In this document: one piece after another, positions 51,059-60,528 of the stretch | How the letters are laid out: each line of letters starts with the position of its first letter | Numbering within the stretch: the first letter of the stretch is position 1 | DNA from: Sphingopyxis sp. MSC1_008 | Lineage (GTDB): Bacteria; Pseudomonadota; Alphaproteobacteria; Sphingomonadales; Sphingomonadaceae | Reading direction: 5' to 3' | DNA: 64,000 nt | Assembly: GCF_023197165.1 (NCBI RefSeq) | Contig: NZ_JALPRD010000011.1 | Location: 87,489-151,488 of the forward strand | Position numbers and translations under genes: made by a program | Notes under the pieces: model-generated | The model's database searches: none | The model's input: only the letters and a program-made list of their open reading frames with translations | What the model was told of the DNA's origin: nothing

Positions 51059-51808
51059 TCAGGCGTCCGCCGACCAATCGCCATTTTGCGCCATCCAGAT
51101 CCCGACGGCGGCGATCGACGCGGTTTCGGCGCGCAGGATGCGGGGGCCGAGCGCGATGCGGCGGACCGCGGGATGGCCGGTCAGCAACTCGCGCTCGCGC
51201 GCCGTAAAGCCGCCTTCGGGGCCGGTGAGAATCGCCGCCGGTGCGGGGGTGTCGATGCTGGCGAGCGGCGCGCCGCCAGCTTCGTCGGCGAACAGCAGGC
51301 TGCGCCCGGCGGGCCAGTCCTTCAGGAGCTGGGGCAGTTTGACGGGCTCGGCCAGCGTCGGCAGCGCGGTGCGTCCGCACTGCTCGCACGCTTCGATAAT
51401 CTGCGCCTCGAGCCGCTCGCGCTTGACGCGCTCGACGATCGTGCGTTCGGTGATGACCGGCTGCAGGCGGCTGACGCCAAGCTCGGTCGCCTTTTCGATG
51501 ATCCAGTCGAGCCGCGCCTTCTTGACCGGCGCGAAGCACAGCCAGAGATCAGGCACGCGCTCGATCGCCTTCGTCTGCCGCTCGATGCGCAGCGTCAGCG
51601 AGCGTTTCGCGGCATCGGCGACGACCGCGAGCCATTCGCCGCTGATATTGTCGAACAGCAGGATCGGGTCGCCCGCTTTCATCCGCATCACGTTGAGCAG
51701 ATAATGCGCGGCGGCGCCGTCGATCATGGGGGCGACACCCTGCCCAAGCGGCAGATCAACGAACAGGCGGGGTGTGCTGGCGGGCGGCCAGGCAGGAGTC
51801 GCGGGCAT
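51059..51808 (-). CDS. rsmE: 16S rRNA (uracil1498-N3)-methyltransferase
   Basis: RsmE methylates U1498 of 16S rRNA near the decoding site, using a SPOUT (trefoil-knot) fold. The 249-residue protein has an N-terminal PUA-like domain, the ILTGPEGGFTARE motif and the closing LGPRILRAETASIAAVG knot. The ATG is at 51808. In related sphingomonads rsmE sits next to ubiA and gshA, and here extra genes separate them. Confidence 0.95.
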   Translation of the reverse strand: MPATPAWPPASTPRLFVDLPLGQGVAPMIDGAAAHYLLNVMRMKAGDPILLFDNISGEWLAVVADAAKRSLTLRIERQTKAIERVPDLWLCFAPVKKARLDWIIEKATELGVSRLQPVITERTIVERVKRERLEAQIIEACEQCGRTALPTLAEPVKLPQLLKDWPAGRSLLFADEAGGAPLASIDTPAPAAILTGPEGGFTARERELLTGHPAVRRIALGPRILRAETASIAAVGIWMAQNGDWSADA

Positions 51809-52010
51809 GGGAGGCCGATAACAGAAGGCGATATTTTGTGCATCCTTTGCCGTGAGGCGATGAGCCTTGTCCCGATCCGGGTCAGAAGCGCCGATCCGGA
51901 CCGATCGACCCGCCCCCGATTAGCGTTTTGGTAAGCAGTCCTCCCCTAGGTGCGAGGATACCAGCGGCCCATCTAGTGGGGGGCGTCGCCGGGCGAAGAG
52001 GGGTTAGGCC

Positions 52011-53906
52011 ATGCGAGGGACCGTATTCAGCCGGCTGCGGCTCGGCGCCACAAAGCTTTTGCGCGACCAGCGCGGCAACGCTTTCATGCTGACCGCCGCG
52101 GCGATCGTGCCGGTGATCGGCATCGTTGGTTCGGCGGTCGACATCGGCCGCGCCTATATGACGCAGCTGCGTTTGCAGCAGGCGTGCGATTCGGCCGTTC
52201 TCGCCGGGCGCCGCGCGATGGCCAGCGGAACCTATACCGACACGGCGAAGGCCGAAGCGTCGAAGATGTTCAACTTCAACTTTCCCGAAGAGAAATATGG
52301 CGCCACGGGGATCAGCTTCTCGAGCCGGGCCCCCAACGCATCGGATGTCGAGGGGAGCGCCTCTGCGGTCCTGCCGGCCGCGCTCATGTATATTTTCGGC
52401 AAGGACGAGTTCCGCCTGTCGGCCGCCTGCACGGCAAAGCTCGAAATCTCGAACGTCGATGTCATGATGGTGCTCGACGTCACCGGATCGATGGCAAGCA
52501 AAGCCGTCTCCAGCGATACCCAGACCAAGATCGTGGCGCTGCGCGCCGCGGCGATCGACTTTTTCGACACGCTGACGAGTGCCGATGTCGGCGACGGCCG
52601 CCTGCGTTTCGGCGTCGTTCCGTACAGCTCGTCCGCCAATGTCGGCGGACTATTGCTGGCGAAGAATTCCAGTTGGCTGGCTGACGAGGTGAAGTTGCCG
52701 TCGCGTACGCCGAAGACCAAGATCGTCTACACCCAGACCGACTATGACGAAAGCAATGTCCAAGATACGCACAATGCCGACGTTTTCGACAAGGATCTGG
52801 GCAAGTGCCAGGGAGGCCTGCCGACCGACACGACGCCGCAACCGGGGCAACCCAACGCCAACCTGACCGAGCAATATGTCGATGCCGACGGCAACCGGAT
52901 CTCGACCTATGACGTCCAGCGCACTTACAGCTATTATAAATATAAGCAGTTCCAGAACTCGGACAACAAGTGCCGCGAGGGGCGCTGGATCGCGAGCTTC
53001 AAGCGCACGAGTACAACGGTGGTTACCGAAACGCCGACCAAGGTGTTCGAAAACGAATATACTTATGATAACCGTACCTTCGATACACGTCCGCTGAAGA
53101 CAGGGTCGACGATCGAATCCGACACCGGCGACAAGGCTGCGCTCGTCACAACCAGCTGGACGGGCTGCGTCATCGAGCGTGGGACCACGACATTCTCGGC
53201 GACAGAGACGGCGCCGTCCGACGCCTATGACATGAATATCGACATGTTGCCGACGAGCGACGTCGATACCCAGTGGAAGTTCTTCCTTCCCAATGTCACC
53301 TACAACCGCAGTCAATCGGCCTCGCTCAAAACATCGAGCGATCTCGAGAATTTCGTCGAAAAGGGTGGCGATTATGCCGCGTGCCCGGTCGCGGCGATGA
53401 ACCTGACCACGATGACCAACACGGACAAAAGCACCTTCTCGACCTATATCAATTCCTTGCAACCGAAAGGCTATACCTATCACGACGCGGGTATGGCGTG
53501 GGGTGCGCGGCTGATTTCGCCGACAGGGCTCTTCGCCACCGAAAACGCGCCGCCGATCAACGGGCGGCCGGTCAGCCGTCATATCGTTTTCATGACCGAC
53601 GGCGAGATGAATACGCCGCGTGCCAACATGTCGCACCAAGGGCAGGAAAGGTCGATGCCGCGCATCGGCGCGACGAGCGACGACAATGCCATCGCGCGGC
53701 ACAACAACCGCTTCGTGCAATTGTGCCGGGCGGCGCGCGCGCGCGGCGTCACCGTCTGGGTGGTATCGTTCGGCGTGGGCAGTAATACCAATTTGAACAG
53801 CTGCGCATCGTCGGGGCAGGCGTTCGAAGCCGACAATGCCGAACAGCTCAACGAGCAGTTCCAGGCGATCGCGCGGCAGATTTCCAAGCTGAGGCTGTCG
53901 CAATGA
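52011..53906 (+). CDS. TadG-like protein with von Willebrand A domain
   Basis: A 631-residue protein with an N-terminal hydrophobic helix (about residues 25-45) of the Flp-pilus TadE/G-like type (RDQRGNAFMLTAAAIVPVIG). A VWA-like fold follows, with a MIDAS-type DVTGS at residues 156-160 and a later HIVFMTDGEMNT. The 200-residue insertion between these parts is rich in Asp, Thr, Asn and Lys. It should be anchored in the inner membrane with its bulk in the periplasm. It overlaps the next gene as ATGA. Confidence 0.88.
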   Translation: MRGTVFSRLRLGATKLLRDQRGNAFMLTAAAIVPVIGIVGSAVDIGRAYMTQLRLQQACDSAVLAGRRAMASGTYTDTAKAEASKMFNFNFPEEKYGATGISFSSRAPNASDVEGSASAVLPAALMYIFGKDEFRLSAACTAKLEISNVDVMMVLDVTGSMASKAVSSDTQTKIVALRAAAIDFFDTLTSADVGDGRLRFGVVPYSSSANVGGLLLAKNSSWLADEVKLPSRTPKTKIVYTQTDYDESNVQDTHNADVFDKDLGKCQGGLPTDTTPQPGQPNANLTEQYVDADGNRISTYDVQRTYSYYKYKQFQNSDNKCREGRWIASFKRTSTTVVTETPTKVFENEYTYDNRTFDTRPLKTGSTIESDTGDKAALVTTSWTGCVIERGTTTFSATETAPSDAYDMNIDMLPTSDVDTQWKFFLPNVTYNRSQSASLKTSSDLENFVEKGGDYAACPVAAMNLTTMTNTDKSTFSTYINSLQPKGYTYHDAGMAWGARLISPTGLFATENAPPINGRPVSRHIVFMTDGEMNTPRANMSHQGQERSMPRIGATSDDNAIARHNNRFVQLCRAARARGVTVWVVSFGVGSNTNLNSCASSGQAFEADNAEQLNEQFQAIARQISKLRLSQ

Positions 53907-54466
53907 TCCGCGCACTTTTCCGCCGCCTGCGCCGCCACAAGCGCGGCACGGCGATGGTCGAATTCGCGCTGACCGCGCCTTTGTTTCTGCTCGTCCTGCT
54001 CGGGATTTTCGATTTCTGCTGGCAGATGTACGCGCAGCAGGTTCTGCAAGGCGCGGTCGCCAAGGCCGGGCGCGACGCGACGCTCGAAGCGCATTCGATC
54101 GAGCAGGAAGAACTCGACGAGGCGGTCACGGCGCAGGTCAGGAAGGTGTTCAAGAACGCCGAGCTGACCTTCTATCGCCGCACCTTCGACGACTTTAGCG
54201 ATATCAAACCGCTGCGCTGGGTGGATCAGAACGACAACGACCAGAAGGATCCGTCGCCGATCGATTGCTGGGAGGATGGCGGCAAGGCGGGCAATGGCGG
54301 CGCGGACGATATCGTCCAGTACACGGCGTCGATGAAGTTCGACCGCGTTCTTCCCGTGTGGAAGATGCTGGGCCAGCCGCAATCCAAGACGCTGACCGCG
54401 GTGACGTTGCTGCGCAATCAGCCCTTCGCGGTGGGCGGCGATGTCATTCCGGAGGAGTGCCCATGA
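53903..54466 (+). CDS. TadE-like pseudopilin protein 1
   Basis: A 187-residue protein: a basic N-terminus, then GTAMVEFALTAPLFLLVLLG, a hydrophobic helix preceded by the prepilin-type motif G15-TAMV-E20-F21 (G, then E at +5). This is what the Tad prepilin peptidase TadV would process. The periplasmic part has no recognisable domain. Translation is coupled to the VWA gene (ATGA) and to the next TadE-like gene (ATGA). Confidence 0.87.
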   Translation: MIRALFRRLRRHKRGTAMVEFALTAPLFLLVLLGIFDFCWQMYAQQVLQGAVAKAGRDATLEAHSIEQEELDEAVTAQVRKVFKNAELTFYRRTFDDFSDIKPLRWVDQNDNDQKDPSPIDCWEDGGKAGNGGADDIVQYTASMKFDRVLPVWKMLGQPQSKTLTAVTLLRNQPFAVGGDVIPEECP

Positions 54467-55125
54467 CGGCCCTTTCCCGCCTCCACCGCCGGATGCGGCT
54501 CGCGGCGCTGCGCCTGGCGCGGAACGTCCGCGCCGCGGTGATGCTCGAAATGGCCTTTGCTATTCCGTTCCTCGTGCTCGTCGGCTTTGGCGGGCTGGAG
54601 ATTGCCAATCTGACGCTGACCCACACGCGCATCAGCCAGCTTGCGCTCAATACCGCGGACAATGCGGCGCGCATCGCGGCGGGCAGCAACCTGACCCTGC
54701 CCGAAATCCGCGAGGTCGATATCAACGAAATTTTTGCCGGCGCGCAGTTGCAGGCCGGAGGTCTCGATGTCCGGAGCCATGGCCGCATCATCCTGTCGAG
54801 CCTCGAGCGGAATGCGTCTGGTAACGGGCAGACGATCAAGTGGCAGCGCTGCTTTGGCGATATGCGCGTCCCCTCGGCGTACGGAGTCGAGGGAGTCGGA
54901 AAGAATGATAATAATTTCAGAGGTATGGGTCCTGTCGGCAGAGAGGTCACGGCGGCAGGCGGAACGGCGGTGATGTTCGTCGAAATCACTTATGAGTACC
55001 AGCCGCTGCTCTATGGCAAGGTGATCGGGCGGAAGCTGATCAAGACGACCGCGGCGTTCAATATCCGCGAAGCGCGCGATCTTTCGGGCCTCAAGGCACC
55101 CGGCACCCCGGCGACCTGCACCTGA
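54463..55125 (+). CDS. TadE-like pseudopilin protein 2
   Basis: A 220-residue protein with a basic start and helix VMLEMAFAIPFLVLVGFGGLEIANLTL. The prepilin-like Glu29 is at +5 from an Ala24-Ala25 pair, so the usual Gly at -1 is absent. The periplasmic part ends in two cysteines (residues ~155 and ~219). GGAGGAGTGCCC precedes the ATG at 54463. It completes a three-gene Tad-like unit. Confidence 0.85.
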   Translation: MTALSRLHRRMRLAALRLARNVRAAVMLEMAFAIPFLVLVGFGGLEIANLTLTHTRISQLALNTADNAARIAAGSNLTLPEIREVDINEIFAGAQLQAGGLDVRSHGRIILSSLERNASGNGQTIKWQRCFGDMRVPSAYGVEGVGKNDNNFRGMGPVGREVTAAGGTAVMFVEITYEYQPLLYGKVIGRKLIKTTAAFNIREARDLSGLKAPGTPATCT

Positions 55126-55194
55126 CGGCGCATCCGCGCGTTCGTTGATCGGGCATTTATTCCCCGCCGCGGGCCTGCTATCGCCCGCGCATCG

Positions 55195-56103
55195 ATGACT
55201 GCCACCCATCCTCCCGATAGCCAGCTTCGCGGTTTCGTCGCCCTGCTGCCCTCCGCGGCGCGGCCCTATGCGCTGCTCGCGCGGTTCGACCGGCCGATCG
55301 GCTGGTGGCTGCTCTATTGGCCCTGTGCCTGGGCGCTCGCGCTCGGCGGCGGCGCGATCAGCCACTGGCCCTTGTTCCTGTGGCTGCTGATCGGTGCGAT
55401 CGCGATGCGCGGGGCGGGCTGCGTCTATAATGATATCGTCGACCGCGACCTCGACGCGAAAGTCGCGCGGACGGCGTCGCGTCCGGTTGCGAGCGGCGCG
55501 GTGTCGGTTCGAAACGCTCTGCTGTGGACCTTGCTGCTGTCGCTCGTCGGGCTCGCGGTGCTGCTCCAGCTGCCGCGCCCGGCGCAGATCGTCGCGCTCG
55601 GCAGCCTGATTCTCGTTGCGGGTTATCCCTTCATGAAACGGATCACTTGGTGGCCGCAGGCATGGCTGGGCCTCGTGTTCAGCTGGGGCGCGCTCGTCGC
55701 GTGGGTCGCGGTCGGCGGTCAGGAGGGGCTGGCGCTGCCGCTGCTCTATGCCGGCTGTATCGCGTGGGTGATCGGCTACGACACCATCTATGCGCTGCAG
55801 GATATCGAGGACGACATGCTGATCGGCGTGAAGTCGAGCGCGCGCGCGATGGGTCGCCATGTGCGGGGCGGGGTCGCGATGTGCTACGCGCTTGCGCTCG
55901 CCTGCTGGGGCGGCGCGCTATGGGCGGTGCGGCCCGATCCGCTGGTGCTGATCGCGCTGCTGCCCGCCGCGGTGCATCTGACGGGGCAGGTGGTCACGCT
56001 CGACCCGGCGAACGGCGAGGATGCGCTGGCGAAGTTCCGCAGCAACCGGTTCGCGGGGCTGCTGGTGTTCGCGGCGATGCTGGTCGTGGGAACCGCGCCC
56101 TAG
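55195..56103 (+). CDS. ubiA: 4-hydroxybenzoate polyprenyltransferase
   Basis: UbiA attaches the polyprenyl side chain to 4-hydroxybenzoate in ubiquinone synthesis, in the inner membrane. The 302-residue protein has about nine helices and both magnesium-binding Asp motifs: NDIVDRDLD (first) and DTIYALQDIEDD (second). The ATG at 55195 is chosen. Its stop is directly followed by the convergent smc stop, with no bases between. Confidence 0.95.
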   Translation: MTATHPPDSQLRGFVALLPSAARPYALLARFDRPIGWWLLYWPCAWALALGGGAISHWPLFLWLLIGAIAMRGAGCVYNDIVDRDLDAKVARTASRPVASGAVSVRNALLWTLLLSLVGLAVLLQLPRPAQIVALGSLILVAGYPFMKRITWWPQAWLGLVFSWGALVAWVAVGGQEGLALPLLYAGCIAWVIGYDTIYALQDIEDDMLIGVKSSARAMGRHVRGGVAMCYALALACWGGALWAVRPDPLVLIALLPAAVHLTGQVVTLDPANGEDALAKFRSNRFAGLLVFAAMLVVGTAP

Positions 56104-59100
56104 CTACTCCGCAGCAAGCAGTTCCTCGGCGCCGCCGAGGTCGACCGACACGAGGCGCGACACGCCGCGCTCGATCATCGTCACCCCGAACAACCGGTGC
56201 ATGCGCGCCATCGTCACCGCATTGTGCGTGACGATCAGGTAGCGCGTGTTCGTTTCGCGCGCCATGCGGTCGAGCAGGTCGCAGAAACGCTCGATATTCG
56301 CGTCGTCTAATGGCGCGTCGACTTCGTCGAGGACGCAGATCGGCGCGGGGTTGGTGAGGAAGAGACCGAAGATCAGCGCGACTGCGGTCAGCGCCTGTTC
56401 GCCGCCCGAGAGCAGGGTGAGCGTGCCGAGGCGCTTGCCCGGGGGCTGCGCCATGATTTCGAGGCCGGCCTCGAGCGGATCGTCCGAATCGACGAGTTCG
56501 AGATGCGCCTGCCCGCCGTTGAACAGTGTCGTGAACAAGCGCTGGAAATGCTGGTTCACCGCCTCGAACGCCGCGAGCAGCCGCACCCGGCCCTCGCGAT
56601 TGAGATTGCCGATCGAACCGCGCAGGCGATGCACGGCTTGCGTCAGTTCCTCGATCTCGGCGGCATTCTTCTCGCGCTCGGTGTCGAGTTCGGCGAGTTC
56701 GTCGGCGGCGACAAGGTTCACCGGGCCGAGCCGCTCGCGGTCCGACACCAGACGGTCGTGCTGCGCCGATTCGGCGTTCGCGTCGCCGACCGTGTCGCTC
56801 TCGAACCCGGCTTTTTGCGGCAGCAGCGGCGGCGGGCATTCGAAACGCTCGCCCGACAAACGCCCCATCTCGATGCGGCGCAGCTCGGCATTTTCAGAGC
56901 GGGCGATCGCGCCGGCACGCGTTTCGCGCGCGGCGGCGACGCGCTCGCGGATGGCATTCAGCGCGGTTTCGGCTTCGCGCAGCGCAGCCTCGGCGGCGCG
57001 TTCCTGCGCTTCGGCGGCCGCGACCTTTTCGCGCAGCGCCGTCTGGCGGCTTTCGGCTTCAATCCGCTGTCCGGCGAGCTTGGCGGGGAGGTCGGCGAGT
57101 TTTGCCGCTTCGGCCGCCAGCGCGTCGGCGCGCTTGTCCATTTCGGTCACGCGGCGTGCGGCCTCGCCCGCGCGCGCCTTCCAGCTCTTGATCTCGGCGC
57201 TGACCACCGCCTGCCGCTCGCTGAGGCTGGCAAGCGTGCGCTCATGTGCTGCCAGCGCATCGCGCGCGGAATTGGCATCGGTGCGCGCGCGGTCCGCCGC
57301 CTGCTCCTCGGCTTCGAGTGCGGCGCGCGCGATGCTGTCGTCAGGCAGCGCGGCAAGCGCGGTTTCCTGAGTAGTGAGCGCGTCCGCGGCGTCCCTCGCG
57401 GCCTCGGCGATTTCGGCGAGGCGGCGGTCGAACAGCGACGCGGCGTCGCGGTGGCGGTCGATCGCGGCCTGCGCCTGGTCGGCGGCGCGCAGCGCGCTGC
57501 GCCGCGTTTCGTCGGCCTGCGCGAGCGCCTTGCGCGCCGTCGCTGCGGCAGCGGTCAGCTCGGACGCCTTGGCGGCGGCGGCATCGCGCCGGTCGCGCAG
57601 ATCCTGCACGCCGAGTTCGACCTGCGGACGCTGCGCGGCGAGTTCGTCGAGGCGGTTCTGGCGTTGCAGTCGTTCGGTCGCGGTCGCGCCGTCGCCGCGC
57701 GTGACGAAGCCGTCCCAGCGGCGCATCACGCCATCGGTCGTGACGAGGCGCTGGCCGACCGCGAGCGGCGGGCCGGCATCGGTCTCGGCCACCGCGACCT
57801 GTGCGAGACGGCGCGCGAGGGCGGCGGGTGCCTGGACGAATTCGGCGAGTGGCTTGGTGCCGGAAGGGAGGGAGGGGTCGGTCTTGGCGGCGTCGGCGCC
57901 GCCCCAGCTGCGCGCCGCATCCTTGTCGGTCCCGGCGTCGAGATCGTCGCCGAGCGCGGCGGCGAGCGCGGCTTCATAGCCCGGCGCGACGCGAAGCTCG
58001 TCGAGAATGCGGTCGGCATCGCTGCGCGCCGCGGCGAGCGCGCGTTCGAGCGTCGACGCCTCGCCTTCGAGCGCGGCGAGCGCGGCGCGCGCTTCGGCGA
58101 GCCCCGCCTCGATGCCCGCAAGATCTGCCGCAGTTGCCTCGCGATCGGCCTCGGCTTCCCGCAAGGCATTTTCGGCAGTGGCGATCGCGGCTTCGGCGGC
58201 GTCGGCAGCTTTCACGCTTTCGGCATGCGTCGCGGCGAGCGCGGCGCTGTCGCCGAGCGCCGCAACCTCGGCGTCGACGCGCGCCTTGTCGGTGGCAACG
58301 CGGCGTACGGCAGCTTCGGCGCTGTCGCGGGCCGACACCGCGATGCGCCAGTCGGCGGCTTCGCTCGCCGCCTTGGCGCGCGCCTGCGCCAGCGCGACCT
58401 CGGCGTCGCGCAGCCGTGCCTGCGCGGCGAGGCTGGCGTCGGCGAGCGCGGCCTTGCCGGCGTCGTGTCCGGCGATGTCCTGCGCCAGCGATTTCGTCTC
58501 CGCGTCGAGCGCGGTGAGCGCGGCATGGGCGTCGCGCGCGAGTTCGCCTTCGTGCGCGCGGTCGTCGGCGATGCGCCGCTGCTGCGTCGCCAGATCTTCG
58601 AGCCGCTGGATCGCGGCGCGCTCCTCGCCCTGCAAGCGGATCTGCGTCGCATTCGCCTCGGCGAGCGCGTCACGCTGCGCCTGCGCATCGCTGCGCGCCG
58701 CGGCGACGTGCGTCGCGACCTCGGTCTGCGCCTTCGATATGGTTTCAAGTTCGTCCTGCGCGGTTTTCACCGCGGCTTCGGCGGCGTCGGCGTCGCGTCG
58801 CGCCTGGTCGGCGGCGGCGGCGGCGTCGCGCCAGCGCGCATAGATCAGCCGCCCTTCGGCGATGCGGATATCGTCGGAGAGCTTTTTGTATTTTTCCGCC
58901 GCGCGCGCCTGCCGCCGCAGCGCGTTGGCGCGCACTTCCATGTCGGCGACGATTTCGGAGAGGCGCGTGAGGTTGGTTTCGGTCGCGCGCAGTTTCTGCT
59001 CGGCGTCCTTGCGGCGCACGTGCAGCCCGGCGATGCCCGCGGCTTCCTCGAGCATCGCGCGGCGGTCGGTGGGCTTGGCGGCGATGACGTTCGCGATCTT

Positions 59101-59547
59101 GCCCTGGCTGACGAGCGCGGGGCTGTGCGCGCCGGTCGCGGCGTCGGCAAAGATCAGCGCGACGTCCTTGGCGCGCACGTCGCGGCCGTTGGCGCGATAG
59201 GCGCTGCCCGCGCCGCGTTCGATGCGGCGGATGACTTCGAGATCGTCGCCGTCGCTCGAGTCCGACAACCCGGCAACCAGCGCGCCTTCGGTGTCGCAAT
59301 GGAGCGCGACCTCGGCAAAATCGCGCGCCGGCCGCGTCGAGGTGCCGGCGAAGATGACATCTTCCATCCCGCCGCCACGCATCGATTTGGGGGAGGATTC
59401 ACCCATCACCCAACGGATCGCTTCGAGCAGGTTCGATTTGCCGCAGCCATTGGGGCCGACGACGCCGGTCAGCCCGGGTTCGATGCGGAGTTCAGTGGGT
59501 TCGACGAAGCTTTTGAAACCGGTCAGGCGCAGCCGTTTTATCTGCAC
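56104..59547 (-). CDS. smc: Chromosome segregation ATPase SMC
   Basis: SMC, with ScpA and ScpB, loops and compacts the chromosome. The 1,147-residue protein has an N-terminal ATP-binding head (Walker A GPNGCGKSNLLEAIRWVMGE), two very long Ala/Glu/Arg-rich coiled coils around a hinge (about residues 500-640), and the C-terminal head with the signature LLSGGEQALTAVAL and Walker B CVLDEVDAPLDDANI. The coiled coils have unusually high Ala content, as in other high-GC alphaproteobacteria. The ATG is at 59547. No scpA or scpB is in view. Confidence 0.96.
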   Translation of the reverse strand: MQIKRLRLTGFKSFVEPTELRIEPGLTGVVGPNGCGKSNLLEAIRWVMGESSPKSMRGGGMEDVIFAGTSTRPARDFAEVALHCDTEGALVAGLSDSSDGDDLEVIRRIERGAGSAYRANGRDVRAKDVALIFADAATGAHSPALVSQGKIANVIAAKPTDRRAMLEEAAGIAGLHVRRKDAEQKLRATETNLTRLSEIVADMEVRANALRRQARAAEKYKKLSDDIRIAEGRLIYARWRDAAAAADQARRDADAAEAAVKTAQDELETISKAQTEVATHVAAARSDAQAQRDALAEANATQIRLQGEERAAIQRLEDLATQQRRIADDRAHEGELARDAHAALTALDAETKSLAQDIAGHDAGKAALADASLAAQARLRDAEVALAQARAKAASEAADWRIAVSARDSAEAAVRRVATDKARVDAEVAALGDSAALAATHAESVKAADAAEAAIATAENALREAEADREATAADLAGIEAGLAEARAALAALEGEASTLERALAAARSDADRILDELRVAPGYEAALAAALGDDLDAGTDKDAARSWGGADAAKTDPSLPSGTKPLAEFVQAPAALARRLAQVAVAETDAGPPLAVGQRLVTTDGVMRRWDGFVTRGDGATATERLQRQNRLDELAAQRPQVELGVQDLRDRRDAAAAKASELTAAAATARKALAQADETRRSALRAADQAQAAIDRHRDAASLFDRRLAEIAEAARDAADALTTQETALAALPDDSIARAALEAEEQAADRARTDANSARDALAAHERTLASLSERQAVVSAEIKSWKARAGEAARRVTEMDKRADALAAEAAKLADLPAKLAGQRIEAESRQTALREKVAAAEAQERAAEAALREAETALNAIRERVAAARETRAGAIARSENAELRRIEMGRLSGERFECPPPLLPQKAGFESDTVGDANAESAQHDRLVSDRERLGPVNLVAADELAELDTEREKNAAEIEELTQAVHRLRGSIGNLNREGRVRLLAAFEAVNQHFQRLFTTLFNGGQAHLELVDSDDPLEAGLEIMAQPPGKRLGTLTLLSGGEQALTAVALIFGLFLTNPAPICVLDEVDAPLDDANIERFCDLLDRMARETNTRYLIVTHNAVTMARMHRLFGVTMIERGVSRLVSVDLGGAEELLAAE

Positions 59548-59665
59548 GGAACGCCCCCGTGCAGCTCATCGAATCGGAGCTGGTGCAACCTTGTCGTCAC
59601 ATATCCCCCATGCAGCCGTCATGCCGTGTGGCCGGGGGAGTCGCAAGGGGTTCGCTTCCCTTATC

Positions 59666-59740
59666 CGTCACCCCGGACTTGATCCGGGGCCTGCCTTCTT
59701 GAAGAAAAAAGGCGGGTGCCGGGTCAAGCCCGGCATGACG
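59666..59740. repeat. Dispersed palindrome, GTCACCCCGGACTTGATCC family
   Basis: Left arm from 59666 and right arm 59714-59740 with several mismatches. The spacer contains a purine-rich run. It lies between the smc and DsbA-like genes, 10 bp past the latter's end. Confidence 0.75.
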
Positions 59741-59749
59741 AAAGAGGAA

Positions 59750-60490
59750 TCAGCGCGCGCCCATCGTGCGCAGACGATCGCGCAGCAGGCCCCAGGCAGT
59801 GACGCCCTCGGCAACCTGGCCGTTGATGATGAAGGTCGGGGTGCCCGTGATCTGATATTTCTCGACCCCGGCGTTGGTGCCTTTTTCGATCGCCTCGACA
59901 TTTTCGACCTTGCTCAGGCACTGCTGGATCGTCGCGGCGGGGACGCCGCGCTGTTGATAGAATTGATCGATGCCCCAGCCTTTGGCGAGCGCGACGAAAC
60001 GCTGCGCGGGGGGCAGCTTCATCGCTTCCTCGATCCCCGGCGCCGGCTTCGACGCGCCGGCGATGAACGCCTCATGCTCGATGAAGGTCGCGTCGGCGAG
60101 CGGGAAGAAGCGGTCGGGGCCGGTGCATTTGACGATCGCGCCCGAAATCGCGTCGACGGGGTGAAGCATGAACGGCGTCAGCTTGTACGACACGCGGCCG
60201 GTGTCGACGAAGTCGCGCTTTAGTTCTTCGTGCGAATCCTGCGCGAATTTCGCGCAATGGCCGCAGGTGAAGGCGCCATATTCCTCGAGTTTGATCGGTG
60301 CGTCGGGGTTGCCCATCACGACGCCGTCGCCGTCGACGCGCACAACCTGCGACCAGCTCTTGCCCGCGGGCGGCGCGACCTTGGCGACGACAGCCTGTTC
60401 CTTGGAGGGGTCGGTCGCGCCGTCGCCGCAACCGGCGAGGGCGAGCGCGCCGAGCGAAGACAGAAGGGCGATACGAAGCGATGCGGTCAT
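59750..60490 (-). CDS. DsbA-like lipoprotein thiol oxidoreductase
   Basis: A 246-residue protein with a lipobox (LALAGC, Cys21) and a thioredoxin/DsbA-like fold. The CGHC active site is at residues 76-79 and the cis-Pro loop is TGTPTFIING. It probably forms or shuffles disulfides in the periplasm while attached to the membrane. It lies downstream of a second DsbA-like gene, 38 bp apart, in the same direction. Electron partners (DsbB) are not in view. Confidence 0.87.
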   Translation of the reverse strand: MTASLRIALLSSLGALALAGCGDGATDPSKEQAVVAKVAPPAGKSWSQVVRVDGDGVVMGNPDAPIKLEEYGAFTCGHCAKFAQDSHEELKRDFVDTGRVSYKLTPFMLHPVDAISGAIVKCTGPDRFFPLADATFIEHEAFIAGASKPAPGIEEAMKLPPAQRFVALAKGWGIDQFYQQRGVPAATIQQCLSKVENVEAIEKGTNAGVEKYQITGTPTFIINGQVAEGVTAWGLLRDRLRTMGAR

Positions 60491-60528
60491 ATTTCTTACT
60501 TTCTCCACAGAACGGGAATGCGGCGCTT

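Noticed and set aside
54418..55860. 480-codon minus-strand frame
   Set aside because: Antisense to the second TadE-like gene and ubiA, with polar shadow composition.
56503..59682. A 1,059-codon open frame on the plus strand
   Set aside because: It is antisense to smc, with Arg/Gly/Ala-rich repeats from GC-skewed codon positions and no domain pattern. smc on the other strand has all expected motifs.
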